Assembly: GCA_003524095.1 (NCBI GenBank)
Contig: DOEE01000002.1
Location: 117,528-181,527 of the forward strand
Direction: 5' to 3'
From: Clostridiales bacterium
Lineage (GTDB): Bacteria; Bacillota; Clostridia; Christensenellales; UBA1242
Length of the DNA: 64,000 bases
The notes beneath the pieces were generated by a model that was not told where the DNA came from, ran no database searches, and saw only the letters and a list, made by a program, of their open reading frames with translations. Below are positions 8,638-15,415 of this stretch, one piece after another. Both the position numbers and the translations under genes were made by a program. The first letter of the stretch is position 1; every line of letters starts with the position of its first letter.

Positions 8638-9125
8638 ATGAAAAAAGTTGTAAAGAAAAAAGATTGTAAATTAAAAAAGTTAATAAGGCAGGACTAATCG
8701 GGCTAATTGTTAGTGCAGGTCTTGTATTTAGCACTGGTTTTTGTGGGTTAAATGCACTAAGATGCCGTGCCAAAGAAGATAGATTTATAGAGAACTTCAA
8801 ACAAACTGAGCAATATCAAATATATGTTGAACAAGAAAGGAACAAAGCCTATGCTCAGTATCTAAACGGCGAAATAGATAGAGATAGACTCAACTATTTG
8901 CTAACAAAAGAACCTGAAGTGGCCGAACTTATGTATGTTCTTATGAACTATGGCTCAAAAGAAGAGATTGATGAATATATGCAATTTTCTATCGATTCTT
9001 TCAAGAATGAGGCTGGCGCTATTGCGTCAGGGGTGCTTGCATATGTGGTTACAACTGCAACAGCCGGAAATATTGGCAAAAATGGACTTATCAAAAAACC
9101 CAAAGAAGAAGAATTGGAGATGTAA
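8638..9125 (+). CDS. Small exported or membrane protein split by a -1 frame change
   Basis: The ATG at 8638 has GGTGG seven bases upstream but its frame stops at 8695-8697 after 19 codons. The frame beginning at 8679 stays open to the TAA at 9123-9125 and continues the protein sensibly. Joined by a -1 shift, the product is about 162 residues: a lysine-rich N-terminus, a signal-peptide-like hydrophobic stretch (AGLIGLIVSAGLVFSTGF), a charged helical middle, a second short hydrophobic patch (SGVLAYVVTTATAG) and a lysine- and glutamate-rich end. Frame 0 has a TAA at 8667-8669, so the frame must change between 8670 and 8694, where the only homopolymer is A6. It could be programmed frameshifting, a real mutation or a base-calling error. 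Family not recognised. Confidence 0.65.
8673..8679 (+). other. A_AAA_AAG heptamer in the correct phase for -1 frameshifting
   Basis: In the frame of the ATG at 8638 the codons read TTA AAA AAG. This places the heptamer A_AAA_AAG in exactly the phase known from dnaX-type -1 slippage. After the slip, decoding continues with GTT AAT AAG in the long open frame. Downstream 8693-8713 can form only a weak stem (ACTAA with TTAGT), so a stimulator is not obvious. Confidence 0.5.
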
Positions 9126-9155
9126 AAAAAGCAAGCATACCGCTTGCTTTTTTTT
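9126..9155. terminator. Bidirectional terminator between convergent genes
   Basis: AGCAAGC/GCTTGCT stem (9130-9136 with 9142-9148) with an A-run on one side and a T-run on the other. It lies between the small gene and the convergent ABC exporter gene. Confidence 0.85.
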
Positions 9156-10851
9156 ACTCACTAATCTCTTTTCTGACTGCGTTATTGATTACAACAACTT
9201 GGTCGGCTTTGTCTATCATTCGTTTGTCATGTGTTACAACCATAACAATGGCTTTCTTTTTTAGTTTGTTGATTTCTTTGAGAACAGTATTTGTATTTTC
9301 GGCATCAAGTTCGTTAGTTGGCTCATCAAAGATATAAACTTCTTTGTCTTGAATAAGTCCACGCAAAATACAAATTCTTTTTTTCTCACCACCGCTGAGT
9401 TTTTGCTCCAAATCTTCTTCGCAGTCTTCATTAAATCTTCTGTTAATGATTTTGTCCATTTTTAAGTTTGTAATAATTTGACCTCTCTCAGTATTTGGTT
9501 TAACTTCGGGATAATAAACGTTGTCTTTGATGTTTCGATTGAGAATATATGGGGATTGCATTACAATTGACATTCTATCAATAAACGAATACATCGAATT
9601 TACCTTGTATTCATCGTTAATTATTATATCCCCACTTACTCTTTCGGCAATCCCCGTCAATGCTCTTAGCGACGTAGTTTTTCCGCCACCGCTTTCGCCA
9701 GTTATGACTGTTAACTTGCCTTTTTCGATTGAGTAATTAATATTTTCAATTAGTGTGTCGTCGTCGTTACAAACGGTTACATTTTTGAGAGTAATTTTCT
9801 CAATTGGCTTTTCATAAGTATCGTGAACAGTATCCATTTCGGTCTTTTTGGTTGGTTTGAGTTCTTCGAGTCTTTCTATTTTGGTCATAAGTTGGGTAGA
9901 TGAGTTTATAAACCAACCAAAGTTTTGAATAGGGCTAAATACCTTTTCAACATACGAAATTATTAGTACAATTGAACTAGCACTCACAATTCCCGATGCC
10001 ACTTTGCTTGAACAAATTAATATAATTGAATAAGTTGCAAGCACGTCAATAAGTGCCATAACTATCCAATACGCTTGCCAAATTTTAAATCTCTTTTTGC
10101 TTACTTTTTTGTAGTCGTCAATTTTTTCGTCTAAATTTTGGCTTTCTAACTTTTGAGACTTAAATAAGTTGATGAGTGTTAGATTATGTAGTGTGTTTAC
10201 CAAAAAGTTGGTTACACGCGAGTTGCATTTTTCCATTTGTTTGGTTACAGGGCTTTCTATCTTTTGTCTAATTAGAAATACGAAAGTAGTCAAAATTAAA
10301 CCAACTAGCAAGATAGGAATTGCATAAACTTCAATTAAACAGATATAGATTGCTGATACAATACTCGAAAACATGTTTGGCAAAATTGTATCATATAGGC
10401 AGTTCATTACCCAGTCAAAATCGGCAATACTATCATTAATTCGGTAAGTTGCATCTCCGACAGTCATACCAATATTTAAGTTTTTGCGAGGAGTGGTTGC
10501 CCATGAAAATCCTACTCCCTTGACTTTCATGTATAGTTTGAGTACAAATTTGTTTTTGAAATAGTGAAGCGAGGTGCTAAATGCACTGATTGAAAATACC
10601 ACCAAAGCACATAAAATTATAAGTACCACTACATCAATTTGGCTTGGAATGTTTATTCCAAAAAATTGAGCCGGCTCGCCACCAATTAGAGATACTAGTA
10701 TTGCAATTATTTGAGCAGGAACTAGCAGTAATACTCCCGAAAAAGCATACAAAAATGCAAGTAAGAAAAAGTATGCTTTTTCGCTCTTGTTCATGATTCC
10801 AAATGCAAATTGAAGTACACCAAATATACTTTTGTATCTTTTCTTTTTCAT
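9154..10851 (-). CDS. ABC exporter, single-gene permease-ATPase
   Basis: A 565-residue type-I ABC exporter half-transporter, presumably a homodimer. The membrane domain covers about residues 20-310. The ATPase domain has Walker A GESGGGKTT, signature LSGGEKKR, Walker B VYIFDEPTNELD with an intact glutamate, and the switch histidine in VTHDKR. ATG start with GGAG ten bases upstream. The gene sits behind a 240-nt leader that has its own promoter, a 16-codon leader peptide and competing hairpins ending in a terminator. That arrangement is typical of exporters or resistance genes switched on when a ribosome stalls. This makes export of a translation inhibitor or a peptide plausible, but the substrate cannot be read from the sequence. 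Confidence 0.9.
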   Translation of the reverse strand: MKKKRYKSIFGVLQFAFGIMNKSEKAYFFLLAFLYAFSGVLLLVPAQIIAILVSLIGGEPAQFFGINIPSQIDVVVLIILCALVVFSISAFSTSLHYFKNKFVLKLYMKVKGVGFSWATTPRKNLNIGMTVGDATYRINDSIADFDWVMNCLYDTILPNMFSSIVSAIYICLIEVYAIPILLVGLILTTFVFLIRQKIESPVTKQMEKCNSRVTNFLVNTLHNLTLINLFKSQKLESQNLDEKIDDYKKVSKKRFKIWQAYWIVMALIDVLATYSIILICSSKVASGIVSASSIVLIISYVEKVFSPIQNFGWFINSSTQLMTKIERLEELKPTKKTEMDTVHDTYEKPIEKITLKNVTVCNDDDTLIENINYSIEKGKLTVITGESGGGKTTSLRALTGIAERVSGDIIINDEYKVNSMYSFIDRMSIVMQSPYILNRNIKDNVYYPEVKPNTERGQIITNLKMDKIINRRFNEDCEEDLEQKLSGGEKKRICILRGLIQDKEVYIFDEPTNELDAENTNTVLKEINKLKKKAIVMVVTHDKRMIDKADQVVVINNAVRKEISE

Positions 10852-10911
10852 AAAAATTCTCCATTAAAATTATTTTTGGAAAATTCAAAAGAACCAAAGC
10901 GTTGCACTAGA

Positions 10912-10948
10912 CAAAAAAATTACCCGCAAATAAGCAAGTAATTTTTTT
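10912..10948 (-). terminator. Attenuator terminator in the ABC exporter leader
   Basis: On the minus strand a stem of about 15 bp (10913-10927 with 10934-10948, GU pairs in the inner part) has the loop TTATTT and ends in seven T residues. It lies between the leader peptide and the exporter's ribosome site, so it would stop transcription before the structural gene. Confidence 0.75.
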
Positions 10949-11096
10949 GAATTTTTATTATAAACAAAAAAGCAAAACAATGATTACTTACAAATTTTCC
11001 TATTAAGTTGTGTGTTTTTTCTTGTAAAAATCATTATTTTTTGCCTCCTTAATGTATTTGATTTATTCAAGTTATCAAAGATGAAATCTTCATCTT
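10913..11096 (-). promoter_or_regulatory. Attenuation leader RNA with mutually exclusive hairpins
   Basis: The leader contains (i) a perfect 8-bp hairpin at the RNA 5' end (11096-11078, 3-nt loop). (ii) Segment A (11035-11022), at the leader-peptide start, pairs with segment B (10993-10979): 7+6 bp. (iii) Part of B (10991-10983, GTAAGTAAT) can instead pair with C (10942-10934, ATTACTTGC), the 5' arm of the terminator: 9 contiguous pairs, one of them GU. A ribosome stalled early would cover A, free B to bind C, and so block the terminator. Confidence 0.6.
10984..11034 (-). CDS. Leader peptide of the ABC exporter attenuator
   Basis: A 16-codon ORF, MIFTRKNTQLNRKICK, starts with ATG at 11034-11032 and ends with TAA at 10986-10984. 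A full AGGAGG (11049-11044) stands nine bases before the ATG, stronger than most ribosome sites in this window, which argues that it is translated. It lies between a consensus promoter and a terminator-like hairpin. It is probably a cis-acting stall sensor, not a functional protein. Confidence 0.65.
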   Translation of the reverse strand: MIFTRKNTQLNRKICK

Positions 11097-11103
11097 CACC
11101 TTT

Positions 11104-11132
11104 ATTCTAGCAACATTATTTCAGTTCGTCAA
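11104..11132 (-). promoter_or_regulatory. Promoter of the ABC exporter leader
   Basis: On the minus strand TTGACG (11132-11127), a 17-nt spacer, then TAGAAT (11109-11104). Transcription would start near 11097. Confidence 0.7.
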
Positions 11133-11189
11133 GATATATTTACAAAGTTTTTTGCAAAATTTACCTATTTTTTGTGTGATAAATAGTGC

Positions 11190-11513
11190 CTACTTGTCCC
11201 TTTTTAAATCGGCAACAAACTTGTCGCTTTCGCCATATGGTTTTTTGTCTAATTCTTTGAGAACAATATAAGGATTGCCTTTTGGCATTACACTAAGTTT
11301 TTCACTTGTTTCAAAAATTGCATATGCGACATTGTTTAAATCAAAGTAGCCTTTTTCTCTGCACATAGAAATAATGTCGTTGACATCAAGTTTGCTATTT
11401 GTTTTTTGCCCATAAGTTTGGCAATAAAAAATAAATAAACCACACTCGCAGATGATAATATTAATAATTTGTAAATTTCGTTTATAGTCTAATAGTTTAC
11501 ACTTAAAAAAATA
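11190..11513 (-). pseudogene. Remnant of a DUF421/YetF-family gene (C-terminal domain only)
   Basis: On the minus strand a frame without a good start codon runs from an in-frame TAA at 11516-11514 to the TAG at 11192-11190. The part LDVNDIISMCREKGYFDLNN followed by VAYAIFETSEKLSVMPKG is characteristic of the cytoplasmic C-terminal domain of DUF421 (YetF-type) membrane proteins. The N-terminal membrane helices are missing and the segment just before the match looks scrambled. A truncated, decaying gene is the simplest reading. Confidence 0.65.
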
Positions 11514-11547
11514 TTATTCAATATCACAAAGTATTTTTAAATTTCGC

Positions 11548-11576
11548 TTGACAATCAAAGTTGGTGGGTGTAAAGT
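11548..11576 (+). promoter_or_regulatory. Promoter of metK
   Basis: TTGACA (11548-11553), a 17-nt spacer, then TAAAGT (11571-11576). Predicted start near 11583, right at the 5' edge of the riboswitch. Confidence 0.7.
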
Positions 11577-11583
11577 ATATGTA

Positions 11584-11720
11584 TCCATAAAGAGTGTGTT
11601 AGGGACAGCCCCGATGATCACACAGCAACCTAAATTCTAAGATTAAAGGTGCTAAAGGCTGACCGATGGGAGTTTTAAGATTTTTGTTTTTTTGCCCATT
11701 GGATACAATGGGATTTTTTG
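11584..11720 (+). promoter_or_regulatory. SAM-I (S-box) riboswitch with terminator
   Basis: The conserved S-box core is visible in order: GTGTG/CACAC P2 stem (11594-11598 with 11609-11613), the AGGGA and GATGA blocks between them, then AGCAACC, GGTGCTAA, and a closing GATGGG that pairs with CCAT near 11585. The P2 loop AGCC can pair with GGCT after GGTGCTAA, giving the family's pseudoknot. The 3' P1 strand (CCGATGGG, 11673-11680) is also complementary to CCCATTGG in the terminator stem, so SAM binding and termination are mutually linked. It precedes metK, a classic target, and should shut it off when SAM is plentiful. Confidence 0.9.
11695..11719 (+). terminator. Riboswitch-controlled terminator of metK
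   Basis: CCCATTG (11695-11701) pairs with CAATGGG (11706-11712) around a 4-nt loop, followed by T6. It forms only when the upstream GATGGG is held in the riboswitch P1. Confidence 0.9.
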
Positions 11721-11756
11721 TTCCCTTTATGGATAATATCAAAGGGAGATTTTTTT

Positions 11757-12860
11757 ATGAATAATTTAAACGAAAGAAGAATAATTACAAGTGAGAGTGT
11801 TTGTATCGGACATCCAGACAAGACATGCGATACAATAGCAGATGCTTTTTTGGACGAAGCGTTAAGACAAGACCCACAATCTCAAATGGCTGTGGAATGT
11901 GCCATAAAAGATAACAAACTATTTATCTATGGCGAAGCCACCACCAAAGCCCAAATAGATTACGAAAAGATTGCAAAAAAGGTTTTGAAAGACATAGGAT
12001 ATACTTGCGACTTTGAAATTATCAAAGAAATTAGCGAGCAGAGTGTTGACATAAATAACGCAGTAGTCAAGTCCGAACTTTGTGCAAATGACCAAGGAAT
12101 GTGTTATGGCTATGCTACAAACGAAACTCAGGAATTTATGCCTATGCCAATTATTCTTGCACACAAACTTATGCAAAAGTACGACAAGTTTAGAAAAACC
12201 ACTAGCGACTTTTTCGCAGATGCAAAGAGTCAAGTAAGTATTGAATATGTCAAAGATAAACCAGTTAGGATAGATACAGTTTTGGTGTCTGTTTCTCATA
12301 GTCCAAGTTTGGATTTGAAGACCATTCAAGATATTATCAAAACCCAAGTTATTGACCCCGTTTTGAACAACTACCAGTCAATGTTAGTAAACACCAAGTA
12401 TATTATTAATCCAAGTGGAAAATTTACAATATGGGGAAGTTTTGGTGACTCGGGTTGTGTTGGCAGAAAAATTGTTGTGGACACTTATGGTGGGGTAGGT
12501 CGTGTAGGTGGCGGATGTTTTAGTAGCAAAAACTCCACAAAAGTAGATAGGTCGGGAGCATATTATGCTAGATTTGTTGCCAAAAATGTTGTTGCAAACG
12601 GACTAGCTGACAAATGCGAAATTCAAGTTTCTTATGGAATTGGACTAAGCAGGCCAGTTTCACTAAATATCGAGACCTTTGGAACAAACAAAGTCTCAAT
12701 CGAAAGAATTTATGAGATTGTAAACAAAAACTTTGACTTTTCGCCAGCAAATATAATAAGTGAGTTGGATTTAAACAAGCCAATTTATCAAAATACCGCT
12801 TGTTTTGGGCATTTTGGAAGACCTGAATTTTCTTGGGAAAAAATTAAAAAAATAGTTTAA
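11757..12860 (+). CDS. metK: S-adenosylmethionine synthetase
   Basis: MetK joins methionine and ATP to make SAM. The 367-residue product is somewhat short for the family (about 380-400) but keeps the key blocks: GHPDKTCDTIADAFLDEAL, YGEATTKAQIDY, NDQGMCYGYATNET, DAKSQVSIEY, the GRKIVVDTYGG loop and GGGCFSSKNSTKVDRSGAYY. Several positions differ from the common forms, for example GCFSSKNS where GAFSGKDP is usual. It is therefore a diverged but probably active enzyme. Start: ATG at 11757 after GGGAG; the longer frame from 11718 would run through the riboswitch tail. Regulation: the SAM-I riboswitch directly upstream. Confidence 0.95.
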   Translation: MNNLNERRIITSESVCIGHPDKTCDTIADAFLDEALRQDPQSQMAVECAIKDNKLFIYGEATTKAQIDYEKIAKKVLKDIGYTCDFEIIKEISEQSVDINNAVVKSELCANDQGMCYGYATNETQEFMPMPIILAHKLMQKYDKFRKTTSDFFADAKSQVSIEYVKDKPVRIDTVLVSVSHSPSLDLKTIQDIIKTQVIDPVLNNYQSMLVNTKYIINPSGKFTIWGSFGDSGCVGRKIVVDTYGGVGRVGGGCFSSKNSTKVDRSGAYYARFVAKNVVANGLADKCEIQVSYGIGLSRPVSLNIETFGTNKVSIERIYEIVNKNFDFSPANIISELDLNKPIYQNTACFGHFGRPEFSWEKIKKIV

Positions 12861-12936
12861 TTTAAAATAAAAACTAGTATTGCCACTTTTATTATCATCA
12901 AAAAGTCAAGTATTTGAAAAAAGGCCAAAAAACCTA

Positions 12937-12965
12937 TTGCAAGTTTAAGTTGTTTTATGTAAAAT
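12937..12965 (+). promoter_or_regulatory. Promoter for the HExxH protein gene
   Basis: TTGCAA (12937-12942), a 17-nt spacer, then TAAAAT (12960-12965), 37 nt before the ATG. Confidence 0.55.
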
Positions 12966-13002
12966 ATATCTAAATACTTTAGTAATAGAATTCGGGGACT
13001 TA

Positions 13003-14067
13003 ATGAAAAAAATTGTAAGAGATGTAATAAATAGTTCGCAATTTGAGATGTCAGACCAAAGAAAAGAACTCACTGCCAAACTAACAGCGTTTGCACTAGC
13101 ATATGCGGGCGTTTTAGATGGTCAGTTTGGAAATATTTCTTTTAAAAACGAACTAGGTCACGGCGAAGGAACATCTCAAGGTCAGGATATCGAGATTGCA
13201 AAAAGATTTTTGCTAGATAGAGAGGACAAGGGGTTGGACATGTTGGCACTTTGGCACGAAATTGGACATGCACTAGATGATGCCAAAGCACAAAATAGTC
13301 CAACTTATGAAATTTATCAATCATATGATGCAAACGAAATTGGCTACTTTGTCAACCTTGTTCAGGAATTGCTTTTTAATAACCAAAGATACGACGATGG
13401 TGTTTTAATTTCGTCAATATGCGAAGAGTATTTAAATTCCAGATATGCTTTGTGTCCAAATGAACTTAGAGCAGACAATTTTTCTTTTGCAGTCGCGGAT
13501 TGTTTTGAAAATATCGGCAAACAGTTAAAATTAAATTACGACGAAAAAATTAAATTTAAAAAAATTCTTGAACAAATAGAGTACGAAAAAGATTTATTAA
13601 ATTCTGCCCGTGAGAACTTTGAAAAAGTAGCAGACGAATATAAGGGGAAAGTTATTGGCTATTCAAGAGAAGTATTGACTAGGCTTTTAAGCCCTGACCA
13701 GGACGGCAATAGGCCAATAGACAACTACGAAGACATCAAAAAAGTTAAGGTATTAGTAGCATTATCGGTTGCATGTCGTCAAGTATTTAATGAGACACAA
13801 GTAAACATAATTTTGGATGAAATAATTGGACTATTTAATTGTTTCAAAAATACTTGTAGTGACCCAAATTGTAATATTACGGACAAGGAAATCAAGGGCT
13901 TAAAAAAACTCAGTGTACGCCTGCTTGGTGCTTTTGAAAGTATAATTTTGGCATCGCCTATGGATTTGAGACTTTCGGATTGGAAGTTTGTGCAGGAAGA
14001 ATTTGAATCTCAAGAAGTAGAGTATATTTTGAGTGAACGCAAAAATGTTTTTGGCAAAGAAATGTAA
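13003..14067 (+). CDS. Predicted zinc metallopeptidase-like protein (HExxH)
   Basis: A 354-residue soluble protein of no family I recognise. Residues 82-92 read LALWHEIGHAL, a textbook HExxH zinc site (H85, E86, H89). About 65 residues on, NELRAD (E154, D158) resembles the third-ligand ExxAD helix of gluzincin-type peptidases. The rest is helical and charged, with no signal peptide or membrane segment, so it should act in the cytoplasm. The C-terminal part has a few cysteines (CSDPNC) but no clear second metal site. ATG start after GGGG (12994-12997). It has its own promoter and no operon partner; its substrate is unknown. Confidence 0.65.
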   Translation: MKKIVRDVINSSQFEMSDQRKELTAKLTAFALAYAGVLDGQFGNISFKNELGHGEGTSQGQDIEIAKRFLLDREDKGLDMLALWHEIGHALDDAKAQNSPTYEIYQSYDANEIGYFVNLVQELLFNNQRYDDGVLISSICEEYLNSRYALCPNELRADNFSFAVADCFENIGKQLKLNYDEKIKFKKILEQIEYEKDLLNSARENFEKVADEYKGKVIGYSREVLTRLLSPDQDGNRPIDNYEDIKKVKVLVALSVACRQVFNETQVNIILDEIIGLFNCFKNTCSDPNCNITDKEIKGLKKLSVRLLGAFESIILASPMDLRLSDWKFVQEEFESQEVEYILSERKNVFGKEM

Positions 14068-14076
14068 CCAAAACTC

Positions 14077-14105
14077 TTGACATATACAAACCAATTATAT
14101 AAAAT
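14077..14105 (+). promoter_or_regulatory. Near-consensus promoter of the tRNA-Thr region
   Basis: TTGACA (14077-14082), a 17-nt spacer, then TAAAAT (14100-14105). The transcript would run through the tRNA halves to the tRNA at 14616 and the terminator at 14698. Confidence 0.65.
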
Positions 14106-14418
14106 ATCTAGGTACAAAAAACTTGGCAATAACCAACTTTGACTAAATCAAATTTGTCTAATTTGCTTTAGCCTTAAGCAAAAAGATTGTTATCAAGCAC
14201 TTTGGTATCTGGATATTTTAGTTGGTTGAAATAGTTATAGTATTCGTGGCGTGCTGGTGTGGCTTTAGTGACGCAACACATTAAAATAAGTTGCCAGTGG
14301 CAAGTTGTTAGCCAAAGCGGGAGATACTTTAGGTGTCGATGGAAGAGCGAATTGCTCTATCTAAAAACGAATTGTAATTACGACAACAAAAATAATAGTA
14401 TTCAAATAAATTTTATAT
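14106..14418 (+). other. Transcribed leader of the tRNA region, no gene seen
   Basis: About 310 nt between the promoter and the first tRNA half. No ORF with a ribosome site is visible. At 14253-14264 there is a 12-nt match to the tRNA-Thr 5' end (GCTGGTGTGGCT), after which the similarity stops. Other short inverted repeats are present but no known RNA family is recognised. Confidence 0.4.
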
Positions 14419-14455
14419 GCTACTGTGGCTCAGCGGTAGAGCACTGCCTTGGTAA
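14419..14455 (+). pseudogene. tRNA-Thr 5' half, truncated at the anticodon loop (copy 1)
   Basis: Acceptor 5' strand, D-arm (GGCTCAGCGGTAGAGC) and anticodon 5' arm up to TTGGTAA are intact. No complementary 3' half follows. It lies 100 nt before copy 2. Confidence 0.7.
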
Positions 14456-14518
14456 AACATAAAAAGCACTTTTCCTTCGCTCAAAATCATCGCAAAAATC
14501 ATTCAAAAAACAGCGTAT

Positions 14519-14557
14519 GCTGGTGTGGCTCAGCGGTAGAGCACCACCTTGGTAAGG
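14519..14557 (+). pseudogene. tRNA-Thr 5' half, truncated after the anticodon loop (copy 2)
   Basis: GCTGGTGTGGCT, then a D-arm like that of copy 1 and CCACC-TTGGTAA-GGT; similarity ends three bases into the anticodon 3' arm. It lies 97 nt before the complete tRNA gene. Confidence 0.7.
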
Positions 14558-14615
14558 TATTTTGGAGCAAAAATCACAACTTAATATTTTCAAATTTTAT
14601 GGAGCAACAAATTAT

Positions 14616-14690
14616 GCTAATGTAGCACAGTGGTAGTGCACTCGCTTGGTAAGCGAGAGGTCACGGGTCCGATCCCCGTCATTAGCTCCA
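14616..14690 (+). tRNA. tRNA-Thr (anticodon GGT)
   Basis: Complete cloverleaf: acceptor GCTAATG/CATTAGC, D-arm with GTGGTAGTGC, anticodon stem CTCGC/GCGAG around TTGGTAA (anticodon GGT, reading ACC/ACT), T-arm with GGTCCGATCC, discriminator T and encoded CCA (14688-14690). Three partial copies of its 5' half and one degenerate 3' half lie nearby, and it borders a probable genomic island. Confidence 0.95.
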
Positions 14691-14697
14691 GACATCG

Positions 14698-14748
14698 TAA
14701 AACCCTTTATTTTCGGGCATTTCCGAGGATAAAGGGGTTTATTTTTTA
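14698..14748 (+). terminator. Intrinsic terminator after tRNA-Thr
   Basis: A long stem pairs AAAACCCTTTAT...CGG with CCG...ATAAAGGGGTTT (about 14698-14717 with 14722-14741, small mismatches), followed by ATTTTTTATT. Confidence 0.8.
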
Positions 14749-14780
14749 TTCAAAAATTTTTAATGCTTAATTATAAATAT

Positions 14781-14906
14781 GGAGCCAATCTATTTTTGGA
14801 CCCTAGGGTTTCAGAGAGTGCAATTTTTTAACTTATAGAATTATAGAAAAACGCAAAAATCAATTTAAGTCGATGTAAATCTATCTAATTCTGTCTAGTT
14901 GGCTCC
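14781..14906. repeat. Imperfect inverted repeat near the island's left edge
   Basis: GGAGCCAA (14781-14788) and TTGGCTCC (14899-14906) are 8-bp inverted copies 126 bp apart, and GCTCCAT recurs at 14912. These resemble the tRNA 3' end (TTAGCTCCA). They may be recombinase arm or attachment sites, but no integrase gene is visible. The enclosed sequence shows no ORF. Confidence 0.35.
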
Positions 14907-14925
14907 ACATTGCTCCATAAAATAA

Positions 14926-14950
14926 AAGCTGAGTTTTAATGCTCAGCTTC
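14926..14950 (-). terminator. Terminator downstream of the decayed minus-strand gene
   Basis: AGCTGAG (14927-14933) pairs with CTCAGCT (14942-14948). On the minus strand it is followed by TTTTATTTTAT. Confidence 0.65.
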
Positions 14951-14961
14951 TATTTTACATT

Positions 14962-15354
14962 TCAGAATTTTGAAGTTTTTTTTGCTTTTTTCTCTGCAAG
15001 TATTTTTTCTAGCATTGCAATTTCAGGATCTTCATCTTCTTCAATTTCTTCTATTGGTCTTTTTAATGCAGGGACATCTCTTTTCTTTTCAAGTTCTTTA
15101 TATTGTTCCATTTTTTCCGAATTAAAGAGATTATTTAATTTATTCGTAGCATCTCTATAATAACTCTTATCAACGCTGTTATAGACTGTGAGTGTAGTAA
15201 ATACGAATTATAGGCGTTATTGATTTTGGCAATTTCGCTTAAAATCAAGATTTTTCTCATCATCTCTAAGTTTATATCAAATGTGTATTTCTCTTGATAT
15301 TGGGTCGTTTTTAGGGCGATATTTACTAGAAATATAAATTATATCCCCAGACAT
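14962..15354 (-). pseudogene. Decayed small gene, probably from a mobile element
   Basis: A good start (AGGAG, then ATG at 15354) opens MSGDIIYISSKYRPKNDPIS, but the frame ends after 25 codons. Two further frames continue a plausible protein: one with DINLEMMRKILILSEIAK, and a last one ending in EIAMLEKILAEKKAKKTSKF before the TGA at 14962-14964. At least two frameshifts are needed, so the gene is broken. Family not recognised. Its position next to the tRNA and another pseudogene suggests mobile-element origin. Confidence 0.55.
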
Positions 15355-15415
15355 AATTCAAATTTCTCCTTTTAAATTTTATCAAACAAAAAAGTTGCAA
15401 AATCCCAAAATCATA

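Noticed and set aside
14253..14264. A fourth tRNA-Thr 5' end
   Set aside because: Only 12 nt match (GCTGGTGTGGCT); the D-arm is missing, so it is noted but not called as a tRNA fragment.
14106..14418. T-box or other riboswitch before the tRNA region
   Set aside because: No T-box motif (GGTGGNACCGCG) or other conserved riboswitch core is visible, and what follows is tRNA, not a coding gene.
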